Assembly (NCBI RefSeq): GCF_032854445.1
Contig: NC_088296.1
Coordinates: 7,307,435 to 7,371,434, forward strand
Reading direction: 5' to 3'
DNA length: 64,000 nucleotides
From: Liolophura sinensis
Taxonomy: Eukaryota; Mollusca; Polyplacophora; Chitonida; Chitonidae
Under the pieces are notes generated by a model. It ran no database searches and had not been told where the DNA came from. It saw nothing but the letters and a program-made list of their open reading frames with translations. Below, piece after piece: positions 47,701 to 61,093 of this stretch (positions are counted from its first letter, which is position 1; every line of letters starts with the position of its first letter). The translations under genes and the position numbers were made by a program.

Positions 47701-50700
47701 GTGAGTGAGAGCTTGGGGTCTAACGTCGAACATAACAACTTTTCAGTCATATGATGACAATGTGTGCATCGAAGACACAAACATAAAAGTATAAGGTGTA
47801 CACTAGGGTGTGATCAAAACTGGGGTATGGGAAAAAAGCACAAAGTTATGCAAGGTGTAAGTAGGGTGTACACAGAAGACACACACTAATGTGGGACATG
47901 CATTAGGCTTTTCACTAAGCATACCACGTAAACTTATCCATCCCCTTAAGGTCTTCACAACAGATACAAACTAGTGGGAGGCATGCACTAGGATGGGCAA
48001 AACAGATAGAAACTCATGTGAGGCATGCACTAGGGTGGGCAAAACAAGATAGAAACCCATGGGAGGCATGCACTAGGGTGGGCAAAACAAGATAGAAACT
48101 CATATGAGGCATGCACTAGGGTGGGCAAAACAAGATAGAAACTCATGTCAGGCATTCACTAGGGTAGGCAAAACAGATACAAACTAATGTGAGACATGCA
48201 CTAGGGTGGGCAAAACAAGATAGAAACTCATGTCAGGCATGTACTAGGTTGGGCAAAACAAGATAGAAACTCATGTCAGGCATTCACTAGGGTGGGCAAA
48301 ACAAGATAGAAACTCATGTGAGGCATGTACTAGGGTGGGCAAAACAAGATAGAAACTCATGTGAGGCATGCACTAGGTTGAGCAAAACAAGATAGAAACT
48401 CATGTGAGGCATGCACTAGGGTGGGCAAAACAAGATAGAAACTCATGTGAGGCATGCACTAGGGTGGGCAAAACAAGATAGAAACTCATGTGAGGCATGC
48501 AGTAGGTTGGGTAAAACAAGATAGAAACTCATGTGAGGCATTCACTAGTGTGGGCAAAACAAGATAGAAACTCATGTCAGGCATTCACTAGGGTGGGCAA
48601 AACAAGATAGAAACTCATGTGAGGCATGTTCTAGGGTGGGCAAAACATGATAGAAACTCATGTGAGGCATGCACTAAGTTAGGCAAAACAAGATAGAAAC
48701 TCATGTGAGGCATGCACTAGGGTGGGCAAAACAAGATAGAAACTCATGTTAGGCATGCACTAGGTTGGGCAAAACAAGATAGAAACTCATGTGAGGCATG
48801 CACTAGGGTGGGCAAAACAAGATATAAACTCATGTGAGGCATTCACTAGGGTTGGCAAAACAGATACAAACTAATGTGAGACATGCACTAGGGTGGGCAA
48901 AATAAGATAGTATCTAATGTGAGGCATGTACTAGGGTGGGCAAAACAAGATAGAAACTCATGTGAGGCATGCACTAGGGTGGGCAAAACAAGATAGAAAC
49001 TCATGTGAGGCATGCACTAGGGTGGGCAAAACAAGATAGAAACTCATGTGAGGCATGCACTAGGGTGGGCAAAACCAGATAGAAACTCATGTGAGGCATT
49101 CACTAGGATAGGGAAAACAGATACAAACTAATGTGAGACATGCACTAGGGTGGGCAAAACAAGTTAGAAACTAATGTGAGGCATGTACTAGGGTTTGCAA
49201 AACAGATACAAACTAATGGCAGGCATGTACTAGGGTGGGCAAAACAAGATAGAAACTAATGTGAGGCATTCACTAGGGTTGGTAAAACAAGACATACACT
49301 AATGTGAGGCATGCACTAGGGTTGGCAAAACAAGATAGAGACTCATATGAGGCATGCACTAGGGTGGGCAAAACAAGATAGATACTAATGCGAGGCATGC
49401 ACTAGGGTGGGCAAAACAGATACAAACTAATGGCAGGCATGCACTAGGGTGGGCAAAACAAGATACAAACTAATGGGAAGCATGCAGTTGGGTGGGCAAA
49501 ACAAATACAAACTAATGTTAGACGTGCAATAGGGTGGGCAAAACAGATAGAAACTAATGTGAGGCATGGAAAAGGGTGGACAAAAAAGACTCGCAAGCTC
49601 GTCCCTTTCCTGGGCACCCAGGACTCGTCCATACAGGACCATACAATCAAATAACCTATAATAGAGTACCTTGTGGGCAAAGGACACAGGCTAATGTAAG
49701 GTATACAATAGAGTGTGCACGGAAGACACAGAATAATGTGAGGTATACAGAAAGGTGTGCTCAGAAGACATAGACTCATGTAAGACTTACAGTAGGGACT
49801 GTACAAAAGACACAGACCAATGTGAGGTATACAATAGGGTGTGCCCAGGAGACACAGATACAATAGGGTGTGCCCAGGAGACACAGACCAATGTGTTGTA
49901 TAGAGAAGGGTTTGCTCAGAAGACACAGACTAATCTGAGGTGTGCAGTAAGGTGTGCACAGAAGACATCGACTCATGTAAGACTAACAGTAGGGTATGTA
50001 CAAAAGACACAACCTAATGTAAGGTATACAGTGGGATGTCCCCAGAAGACACAAACAGATGTGAGGTATACAGTAGGGCATGCTCAAAAGACACTGACTA
50101 ATGTGAGGTACACAGTAAGGTGTCCCAAGAAGATAAGCTGATAAGAGGTATACAGCAGGGTATGCCCAGAAGACACAAACAAATGTGAGGTATACACTGG
50201 AGTGTGCCCAGAAGACATAGACTAATGTGAGGTTTACAGTAGGGTGTGCACAAAAGACACAAACAAATGTGAGGTATACACTGGAGTGTGCCCAGAAGAC
50301 ACAAACTAATGTGAGGTATACAGTAGGATATGCTCAAAAGACACAAACTAATGTGAGGTATACAGTAAGGTGTCCCAAGAAGACACAGGCTGATACGAGA
50401 TATACAGTAGGGTATGCCCAGAAGACACAAACCAATGTAAGGTATACAGTAGGATGTGCACAGGAAACACAGATTAATGTGAGGTATACAGTAGGGTGTG
50501 CACAAAAGACACAAAGAATTGTGAGGTATACAGTAGAGTGGGCCCAGAAGACAACAACTAAAGTGACGTATACAGCAGGGTGATGTATACTATAGGATGT
50601 GTACAGAGAACACAACCTATTGTGAGACAGAAAATAGTATGTGGTACTCGTAAAGTGTGCAGTTGGCTCTTTGAAGTCAAAAGGCATTCAGTAGGCCATT

Positions 50701-52336
50701 CTAAGAAATTTAAAGCCAATGTAAGCTATATACACAATGGTTCGCTAAAAATTAATAAAAAGGTAGTGTATACAACATTATGGTTTTTTTTTTAATGGAA
50801 GTACATTACAGAGCTTTATATCAGCAGCTGTATAGTTAGAACAGGACAGATAGTTGTGTAACCCCTTTGTCAGGTGTACTGTTAGGACAGAACAGATAAC
50901 ATATTGTACCCCTGAGTGTCTGAGTGATATTTACCTCATGTGTACAAATCAGCAGATGTACTGTTAGGACAGAACAGATAACATATTGTAGCCTACCCCT
51001 CGGTGTCAAACATGTATTTCAAAGGGAAAACAACCCTCATATCTGTTTTATTGTTAATATTAAAGGGTTTCCATCTATGTATGTAGAAATAATTGTTGAT
51101 CTAGATTTATTTCCTCACTTGATATAAGTTTGCTTTTAAAATTTAAATATATTAACTATCCTTTAAAAATATATTAGAGAAACTTCAATAGTTAGAAGAT
51201 TCCAATACTTCTTTATTACTAATAATTCTGATGGATTAAATAGTCTTTTGAACATTGTGGCAAAAGAATGTCACTTGGTAAGTTATGTGTGGCGAGTTAC
51301 CTCCCTTACTAGAGGACGGCTTCGGTAGCTGGTCACTCCACGAATGACAACAGGTCTACCACAGCTTCATAGTGAGTTTTGTGTTCAAATGTGCCATAAC
51401 TGATGACTAAAACCAAGTACCGGATAGAGGAAGGTATTGTTCTTGTTGTAGGTAATAAGTTTCAAACAAATTAGAGCGCTAAATGTGTGTATTTTAACGC
51501 ATTACTCGGCCTATGTCGTACCCGTCAGTTAGTCATATATCCAGTTCTTGTCGAAGCACAACTCTTTTAAACTGGCTGAAAATGACAGAAATCAGTGTAT
51601 AAATTACATTCATGTCAGAAGTATATGTTATTTTATTCCAAGAGATTGTGTGGAGAAAGTAAAACCACGGTATGTGTACACCTCAGTCTTACAGTGTGTG
51701 TTTATGGTTTGCTGTTGTTTATACTGCTTCTGTTGTGTTTTTGCAGAGCCGACGCTGAGATTCACAGAGACAGACGACAGTGAGCTGAGAATCACTGACA
51801 GCGGCTTTGGGGTAGAGGGTAAGGACTTATCCCGGGGGAGGTGGTGGAGAACTGTGACAGACGGGCGTTACCAGACGGGCAGGTACTACTGGGAGATACA
51901 CATCACCTGTTCACATGGCTGTTACTGTGACTGTCGTGTAGGAGTGAAACAGGAGAGCTGTGATGTGAGTGAGGAGACAGACCGTGGCCGTAACTCCTGG
52001 TACATTTGGGTGGTGTACTATGGTGATGAGGTCTGGTGCTATAGTCACAGTGGTGGTGAGATCAAACCTGGCTATCTACAGTGGAGACGTTACACACGAC
52101 CTCATCACCTGGGTGTGTACCTGGACTGTGATGACCAAACACTGACAGTCCTGGACTGTGACAACAACCAGGTAATGTACACTGTCAGTGGTGTTATCGT
52201 CACAGAGCCTCTCGTGCCATCGGTTGGGTTTTATGTCGGGTCTCTGTCTGGATCTGTGTCTGTGTCTGCTCGTCTGGTAACGGGTGACTCTGCAACTCTG
52301 CCTCCTGTTCTCTATGATATGATAAGCACTTCCTGA
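44796..52336 (+). CDS. TRIM-family RING E3 ubiquitin ligase (RING, B-box 1, B-box 2, coiled coil, B30.2/SPRY), copy C, complete
   Basis: Six exons join in phase: 44796-45461, 45867-45962, 46710-46940, 47184-47206, 47465-47604 and 51747-52336, giving 581 codons plus stop. All introns are GT...AG. Residues 14-70 form a C3HC4 RING (C14, C17, C29, H31, C34, C37, C67, C70). B-box 1 lies at about 110-153 and B-box 2 at about 180-213. Residues 223-385 are heptad-like helical sequence, and residues 386-581 are a B30.2/SPRY domain with GRYYWE, RVGV and LGVYLD motifs. Family knowledge: such proteins are cytoplasmic or nuclear E3 ligases that dimerise through the coiled coil and recognise targets with SPRY; an innate-immune role is inference. 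The start is the first ATG after acceptor AG at 44773-44774; the 5' UTR exon is unknown. The last intron (4.1 kb) is filled with minisatellite, so a small extra exon there cannot be excluded. Candidate poly(A) signal AATAAA at 52823. Confidence 0.88.
47965..49575. repeat. 43-bp minisatellite array in the last intron of copy C
   Basis: About 37 units of the same satellite as 378-2110; the AGATAGAAACTCATG variant dominates here. Confidence 0.92.
49680..50585. repeat. 42-bp minisatellite array
   Basis: Paralogue of 2215-3215, with several units deleted or duplicated relative to copy A. Confidence 0.88.
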
Positions 52337-55148
52337 CCATCGGGTAATTATTCATTACATCTTTTCCGTCATATTATAGTTTGTTGAAATAGACTTTGAT
52401 TAAGTTTTTTTTTAAACAAACTGACCATTTTGCGTATAGATGTTTTAGTTAATTCAGCAGTGTGGCTAATTCAGTATGTTTAGCTTCTTCTGCAAAGTGG
52501 TCAGTGATCTGTCACAAGCTTACAACTTGGTGTAGTTATACACAGTCTGTCTGACTTGTCCTGAACATCAATGTCAGTTTTCTTCCAGACAAAATACATG
52601 TAGATAATGACTGGGTAGTTTATTTTTAGTAATGGTGACTTGTAAATCAGCATAATCAGGAGTGTCACTGAGCAAAACAGGTCACAGTTTATACATGACA
52701 ATACATATAGTCAACATGGTACATGTAGTAATTCTTGTTGCGTTATGTAACTTTAGTTTCGAAGAAAAAAAAAAGATATTTCCCTTACAGTTTTAGGTTA
52801 GATGCGGGCATTGATTTTCTGCAATAAATCTGTAGCAAATCTTCAACTTTTACAATATACATATAACCTAAACTTTCGCGTGGTGCCTTACCATACCTCC
52901 ACATGTAGCTTGACCTTTTGTCTACAACATTCTCAGCTACCATTTTTTTTTAGCTGTGGTAGTGAAGTCATAACATTTCTTACCCAAGTAACCTCTGAGA
53001 TGTGGGTAATGGTTGTAATGGTTGGGGATAACCCAGGGCCTAATCTGTCCTCAGAAGGGCAGTGGGTGGAATCACCGGTGAAGGGCACCTCATTGTTGAA
53101 TATTTTGATATATCTGCCATCCCTAATGACATGTGCACCTGATCATCACATTGTATCATAGCTACCCCAGATCATCATTAAAAAGTTGTTTGTTGAAGGT
53201 AACAAACCCTGTTTTTGGAAGTCGGGTTGGTCGTCATATTATTTTTTTTTTTGAAAGTAAATTGAAAGTAACCCGGCCCACATAATCTGAATGATAATTG
53301 AATTATCGCGGGTCACCTGCTTCAGGGCATACGTTTCCGATTTTAAATTCTCTTTAAAAACTTTGTTGTTTTCATAACCAAGTTCTTTCACACTGATCTC
53401 AAATATCCCTTATTGATTCTGGACCCAACATTAAATTTGAGTAAATTTACAAACTTTAAACCTAAACAACTGAAGTTGAAAGGTATATATTGCTTTCGCC
53501 ACTGTGGCGAAGGGACGTTCCCTCGAAAGGGCACTTCGAGGGAACGGCAGCGTCCGGTAATGGGACGCTGAGAAGGGCTGGATTAGGGCCCTGTAACCCA
53601 TGGTAAATACCCTAAAAAGTAGTCCAGTTAAGATAAGACACTCACAACCTGACCCAGGGCCTCCGTTGGCACTCGTCATTGTCGCAAATTTAGAACAGTA
53701 TTTTGAAATGGCGATAAAATTTTAAAAAATGTGAGTGCCTTTAGTGACAAATTAATTTACTTAAGAAAAGATTCAAACGTTTTAGAAAATCTAACAAGAA
53801 AGTTTTCTGGGGCTGTTGGCAAATTTTCGCAATTTTTCCAATGAAAAAATCCACTTAGACCAAGTTGCATTTTAAACGGCCTGATGTTGGCAAAGTGAGG
53901 AAGGATGATAAGCATTTATATTATAAATTATAAATATTTCCTTTCCACGAGCTATGATGTTAGATGATATGCATTACTACACATTGTATTCTCTGCCGAG
54001 GTAGATCCATATCCTGTAAGTATTACACCGTGTGTGATCAATATATGTGATGACACTGTGATAATTTCGCCCAGTGCAAATCATATGTTTTAGATGTATT
54101 GCTAGTATATGCTTTTCTCAATACATGTATATACATTGATTACATGCATGCTGTGTGTCAGTTGTTTAAGAACTTTGTTTAGAATATAGATCGTGTTTGG
54201 TTTGGATGTGCTTAGTCCGGTGAACTGATAGGTGTATCGTTGTTACACCGTTTTTCTTTTTCAAATTTTAATGTAAACAATACTGTCCATAGTTTTTCTT
54301 TAAAAAACCTGATCAGTTGTTGTTGTACATGTACTGAGCGCTAATTCTCTTTTATTGCATACATGTATGGATAACTACAAGATGAGCTGTCTCCTTATTA
54401 TGTTTACTGAACTTCATTCAGATCTGTGGACCTACACGTGCTTAAGTTAAAGTAAATTGACATGTATGATATACACCCTGACATATCTGCTTGTAACACA
54501 CTCACAGCCAGCTTGTAATGGCACGTATCACCATGTGTGCTCTACAGAATTGGTAGATAGTTCCATTTTAAGTTTTACGTCAAAGACCACCGTTCGTCTC
54601 CAAGTTGATGTCCAGCTCATGTATCCAAGCGCTTAATATGTTGCCATGTGTGACTTTGTTTTGCTTCAAAATCCCCGTACATGTATGTTAAAACACACAA
54701 CTTCGCAAATGTGTGAGTCTGGCTTTGGGTAATTCTATATCAGTGACATCTAAGTGGCATTTTGTTTACCTAATTCTGCTTAAGCCATGGTGTGAGGGGG
54801 CGTGTGACTTGCTACTGTTTATATATTTACATAAAGAGTTAGAATAAAACCCTGACTGAGGTAAATGGACAAGAGGCGGTATTTCATCGGTTACGTGCGG
54901 CCATTTGCCAGCAATCACACTGTTGTCTCTGCTCTGGTTTAACTCTCTATGAATGAATGATAATGGCTTAACGCCACATCGGCAATATTTCAGCCATATT
55001 GTGGCGATTTACTGTCTATGCTGTCCGTCTTTAGTTATATTGTACCTGATTTACGTGGTCATCAATAGTACTGTAGCTATGAGAGCGTGTAGTCAAGATT
55101 ATGAGGTCATCTATTAGCGCATGGCGCTATTGCATCTGCTTGGTGTTT
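52337..55148. other. 3' flank of copy C, no gene recognised
   Basis: Collinear with 4968-7828. It contains the AATAAA at 52823-52828, the hairpin cluster at about 53497-53571 and the open - strand frame 53679-53431. A SINE-like fragment (GGCTTAACGCCACATCGG) is near 54965. Confidence 0.55.
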
Positions 55149-58100
55149 TTAGGGATCCCGTTCTCCCGAACGGGATCCCTATTGTATTCGTTCTGTTTTT
55201 TCTTATTAGGGATCCCGTTCTCCCGAACGGGATCCCTATTGTAATCGTTCTGTTTTTTCTTATTATTATTATTATTATTATTTTTTTTTCACCGACATTG
55301 TTCGCATGGAAACTTTTTTACCGTTTAACATACAGATCTGAAATTTTGCACACATATTCTGGCGGTCAATACCTCGGGACAAATTCTCCACTTTTTTGCC
55401 ATGTCACGTGGTTCAGACGCCATATTGGATTTTGTGTAAAATCTTTAAAAATCTTCTTCTCCAGAACCACTGAACCGATCGGTTTCAAATTTGACATGCT
55501 GCTAGTAAGTTACGAGTTCTTTAAAGTTTGCGAAAATGGTTTACTTCCGGTCAAAATTCTGGAAGTTCGCCATTGGTCGAATTTATGACGTCACCAAAAG
55601 GTCTCAAAGTTCAAATGTTCTGAACGCATTCTGGTGTATCTTGAGCTGCTGATTCTGAATCTGCTTGTATTTTTTGCATATCTGTGTAACTTTTTGAGAT
55701 ATTAGCAAAAAACTCAAAAAAGTGACGTAACTTCAATGACCTGTAACTCGAGATCTGTGGGAGCTAGAAATGTGCAACCTGCACGAAATTGTAGAACAAG
55801 ACATGCTCTTTCAAGCATTCGTCAACAGATTTGAGCTCCGATAAATAGTTTTTTCGCTACAAGCGTTTAAATGACAACACCGTTTTTTGTTTAGAAAAAG
55901 GTGCTAATCCTATTGCTTTAACATGGAGTTAGATGGGGACAAAACTGGGTTTGTAGTATTTGACCTGATGCTTTCGGCTACACTGTCCGTGATCTCCCGA
56001 AACGGTTGTAGGATGACATTGATTCCAGTTCCCATCTAACTCCAGTACTCTATTAGATGGTGTAGAGATCTAACTACAACAGCAAACGACGTGGACCTGT
56101 AAAGGTTAGCTTTGTTTTGCGCAGGCCTCGTGCTCTTTACTATACATTAAACAGGCCAGGGTGATTGACAGATATGGACATGTGCCGCGGTCCAAGTGTT
56201 GACTTTCTAACGATTGTCGAGCTTTCAGTGGAGCTGTGAGTCTGTACAAACTTCCTGTTACACTGGTCGTGTTTTAGCGTAATTTCTTACAAATAGCGGG
56301 CTATGTCTGCCAAAGATCGACCGTTTTTCACTGGGCATAGCGTAGCATCATCAAGGTCGCTGATATATTCGAGGGAATGCAAATGACCGGCCGACTGCCT
56401 CAGTGACAAACGGTGTAAGGTCGCATGGAAACTTTGAAAGCGGTGTATGTGGAACATGTGTCCTTCGAACACAGATCATGAAGGGGAAAACGTCATCGAT
56501 CCGATCCGGGATCCCGGCCTAGGATCTGCTGTTCGCAGATCCATTCTAGTTATTAGGGATCCCGTTCTCCCGAACGGGATCCCTATTGTAATCGTTCTGT
56601 TTTTTCTTATTATTAGGGATCCCGTTCTCCCGAACGGGATCCCTATTGTTTTCGTTCTGTTTTTTCTTATTATTATTATTATTATTATTATTATTTTTTT
56701 TTCACCGACTTTGTGAGCAGCAGAACTCAAACACCGTTCAACATAGAGGTCTCAAATTTTGTACACACAATCTGGCGGTGATTTTCCAGGGGTATATTTT
56801 TTGTTTTTTTCTTAAGTCACGTTGTTCGGCCGCCATATTGGATTTTGTGTAAAATCTTTAAAAATCTTCTTCTCCAGAACCACTGAACCGATCGGTTTCA
56901 AATTTGACATGCAGCTAGTAGGTCACGAGTTCTTTAAAGTTTGCGAAAATGGTTTACTTCCGGTCAAAATTCTGGAAGCTCGCTATTGGTCGAATTTGTG
57001 ACGTCACAAAAAGTTCTCAAAGTTCAAATGTTCTGAACGTATTCTGATGTATCTTGAGCTGCTGATTCTGAATCTGCTTGTATTTTTTTTGTATCTGCAA
57101 ACCTTTTTGAGATATAAGCAAAAAACTCATAAAAGTGACGTAACTTCAATGACCTGTAACTCGAGAACTATGGCAGCTAGAAATGTGCAACCTGCACGAA
57201 ATTGTAGCCCAAGACATGCTCTTTCGAGCATTCGTCAATGGATTTGAGCTCCGATCAATAGTTTTCTCGCTACAAGCGTTTAAATGACAACACCGTTTTT
57301 TGTTTAGAAAAGATTGGAATCCTATTGATTTAACATGGAGTTAGATGGGGACTGGACTGGGTTTATAGTATTTGACCTGATGCTTTCGGCTACACTGTCC
57401 GTGATCTCCCGAAACGGTTGTACGATGACATTGATTCCATTTCACATCTAACTCCAGTATTCTATTAGATGGCGTAGAGATCTAACTACAACAGCAAACG
57501 ACGTGGACCTGTAAAAGTTAGCTTTGTTTTGCGTAGACCTTGTCCTCTTTACTATACGTTAAACAGACCAGGGAGATTGACAGATATGGATATGTGCCCT
57601 GGTCCAAGTGCTGACTTTCTAACGATGGCCGAGCTATCAGTGGAGCAGTGAGTCCGTGCATGGCAGGTCGTGGATTGAGATGTCAATGTACAAACTTGCT
57701 GTTACACTGGTCGTGTTTTTGCATTATTTCTTACAATTAGCGGGCTAAATCTACCAAGAAACGGCCGTTTTTCACCGGGCATAGCGTGGCATCATTAGGG
57801 TCGCCGATCTATTCGAGGGAATACAAATGACCGGCCGACTGCCTCAGTGACAAACGGTGTAAGGTCGCATGGAAACTTTGAAAGCCGTGTATGTGGAACA
57901 TGTGTCCTTCGAACACAGAACATGAAGGGGAAAACGTCATCGATCCGATCCGGGATCCCGGCCTAGGATCTGCTATTCGCAGATCCATTCTAGTTATTAT
58001 TATTAGGGATCCCGTTCTTCCCGAACGGGATCCCTATTGTTATTGTTCTGTTTTTTCTTATTATTATTATTATTATTATTATTATTTTTTTTTTTCGATT

Positions 58101-59325
58101 TTGTTAGCAGCAGAACTCAAACACCGTTCAACACAGAAGTTCAAAATTTTGCACACATAATCTTGCGGAAATTTTCTAGGGGTATATTTTTTTTTTTTCG
58201 GCTATGTCACGTGGTTCGGCCGCCATATTGGATTTTGTGAAAAATCTTTAAAAATCTTCTTCTCCAGAACCACTGAACCGATCGTTTTTAAATTCGACAT
58301 GCGGCTAGTAGGTCACGAGTTCTTTAAAGTTTGCGAAAATGGTTCACTTCCGGTCAAAACTCTGGAAGCTCGCCATTGGTCGAATTTGTGACGTCACAAA
58401 AAGTTCTCAAGGTTCAAATGTTCTGAACGTATTCTGATGTATCTTGAGCTGCTGATTTCGAATCTGCCTGTACTTTTTACATATCTGTATAACTTTTTGA
58501 GATATTAGCAAAAAACTCAAAAAAGTTACGTAAGTTCAATGACATGTAACTCGAGAACTATGACAGCTAGAAATGTGCAACCTGCATGAAACTGTAGTTC
58601 AAGACACGCTCTTTCGATCATTCGTCAACAGATTTGAGCTCCGATTAACAGTTTTCTTGCTAGAGGCGTTTAAATAACAACACCGTTTTTGTTTAGAAAA
58701 AGATGGGAATCCTATTGATTTAACATGGAGTTAGATGGGGACTGGACTGGGTTTGAAGTATTTGACCTGATGCTTTCGGCTACACTGTCCGTGATCTCCC
58801 AAAACGGTTGTAGGATGACATTGATTCCAGTTCAAACTTGTACAAACTTGCTGTTACACTGGTCGTGTTTTTGTGTTATTTCTTACAAATAGCGTTCTAA
58901 GTCTGGCAAGAAACGACAGTTTTTCACTGGGCATAGCGTAGCATCATTAAGGTCGCTGATCTATTCGAGGGATTGCAAATGACCGGCCGACTGACTAAGT
59001 GATAAACGGTGTAAGGTCGCATGGAAACATTGAAAGCCGTGTATGTGAAACATGTGTCCTTCGAACACAGAACATGAAGGGGAAAACGTCATCGATCAGA
59101 TCCGGGATCCCGGCCTAGGATCTGCTGTTCGCAGATCCATTCTAGTTATTATTATTATTATTATTTTTTTTTCACCGACTTTGTTAGCAAGGAAACTTTT
59201 TTACTGTTCAACATAGAGGTCTGAAATTTTGCACACATATTCTGGCGGAGATTTTCCAGGGATAAATTCTCCATTTTTTTTTCATGTCACGTGGTTCGGC
59301 CGCCATATTGGATTTTGTGTAAAAT

Positions 59326-59356
<31 letters not shown>

Positions 59357-61062
59357 ACCGATCGTTTTCAAATTTGACATGCAGCTAGTAAGTCACGAGT
59401 TCTTTAAAGTTTGCGAAAATGGTGCACTTCCGGTCAAAATTCTGGAAGCTCGCCATTGGTCGAATTTGTGACGTCACAAAAAGTTCTCAAAGTTCAATTG
59501 TTCTGAACGTATTCTGATGTATCTTGAGCTGCTGATTCTGAATCTTGTTGTATTTTTTGCATATCTGTATAACTTTTTGAGATATGAGCAAAAAACTCAA
59601 AAAAGTTACGTAATTTCAATGACCTGTAACTCGAGAACTATGGCAGCTATAAATGTGCAACCTGCACGAAATTGTAGAACAAGACATGCTCTTTCGATCA
59701 TTCGTCAACGGATTTGAGCTCCGATCAAAAGTTTTCTCGCTAGAAGCGTTTAAAAAACAACACCGTTTTTGTTTAGAAAAAGATGGGAATCCTATTGCTT
59801 TAACATGGAGTTAGATGGGGAATGGACTGGATTTGCAGTATTTGACCTGATGCTTTCGGCTACACTGTCCGTGATCTCCCGAAACCGTTGTAGGATGACA
59901 TTCAGCTATACAGTACTATATTAGATGGCGTAGAGATCTAACTACAACAGTAAACGGCATGCAACTGTGAAAGTTAGCTTTGTTTTGCGTAGACCTCGTC
60001 CTCTTTACTATACGTTAAACAGACCAGGGTGATTGACAGATATGGACATGTGCCCTGGTATAACTGCTGACTTTCTAACGATGGCCGAGCTATCAGTGGA
60101 GCTGTGAGTCTGTGCATGGCAGGTCGTAGATTGAGATGTGAATCTTCAAACTTGCTGTTACACTGGTCGTGTTTTTGCCTTATTTCTTACAATTAGCGGG
60201 CTAAGTCTGCCAAGAAACGACCGTTTTTCACTAGGCATAGCGTAGCATCATCAAGGTCTCCGATCTATTCGAGGGAATGCAAATGACTGGCCGACTGCCT
60301 CAGTGACAAACGGTGTAAGGTCGCATGGAAACTTTGAAAGCCGTGTATGTGGCGCATGTATCCTTCGAACTCGAACTTCGAACTTCGAAACATGAAGGAG
60401 AAAACGTCACCGATCCGATCCGGGATCCCGGCCTAGGATCTGCTATTCGCAGATCCATTCTAGTTATTATTATTATTATTTTTTTTTTTTCACCGACTTT
60501 GTGAGCAGCAGAACTTTAACACCGTTCAACATAGAGGTCTCAAATTTTGCATACAAATTCTGGCGGAAATTTTCCAGGGGTAAATTTTTTGTTTTTTTCT
60601 TATGTCACGTGGTTCGGCCGCCATATTGGATTTTGTTTAAAATCTTTAAAAATCTTCTTCTCCAGAACCACTGAACCGATCGTTTTCAAATTTGACATGC
60701 AGCTAGTAAGTCACGAGTTCTTTAAAGTTTGCGAAAATGGTTTACTTACGGTCAAAACTCTGGAAGCTCGCCATTGGTCGAATTTATGACGTCACAAAAA
60801 GTTCTCAAAGTTCAATTGTTCTTAACGCATTCTGATGTATCTTGAGCTGCTGATTCTGAATCTGCTTGTATTTTTTGTATATTTATTATTATTATTATTA
60901 TTTTTTTTTCACCGACTTTGTTCGCATGGAAACTTTTTTACCGTTCAACATACAGGTCTGAAATTTTGCACACATAATCTGGCGGTGAATATCTCGGGAC
61001 AAATTCTCCACTTTTTTGCTATGTCACGTGGTTCGGCCGCCATATTGGATTTTGTGTAAAAT

Positions 61063-61093
<31 letters not shown>

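Noticed and set aside
59229-59471. 80-codon frame recurring in the Helitron-like units (also 60547-60789)
   Set aside because: It recurs because the units are copies; start and end vary, no domain is seen, and other units lack the full frame.
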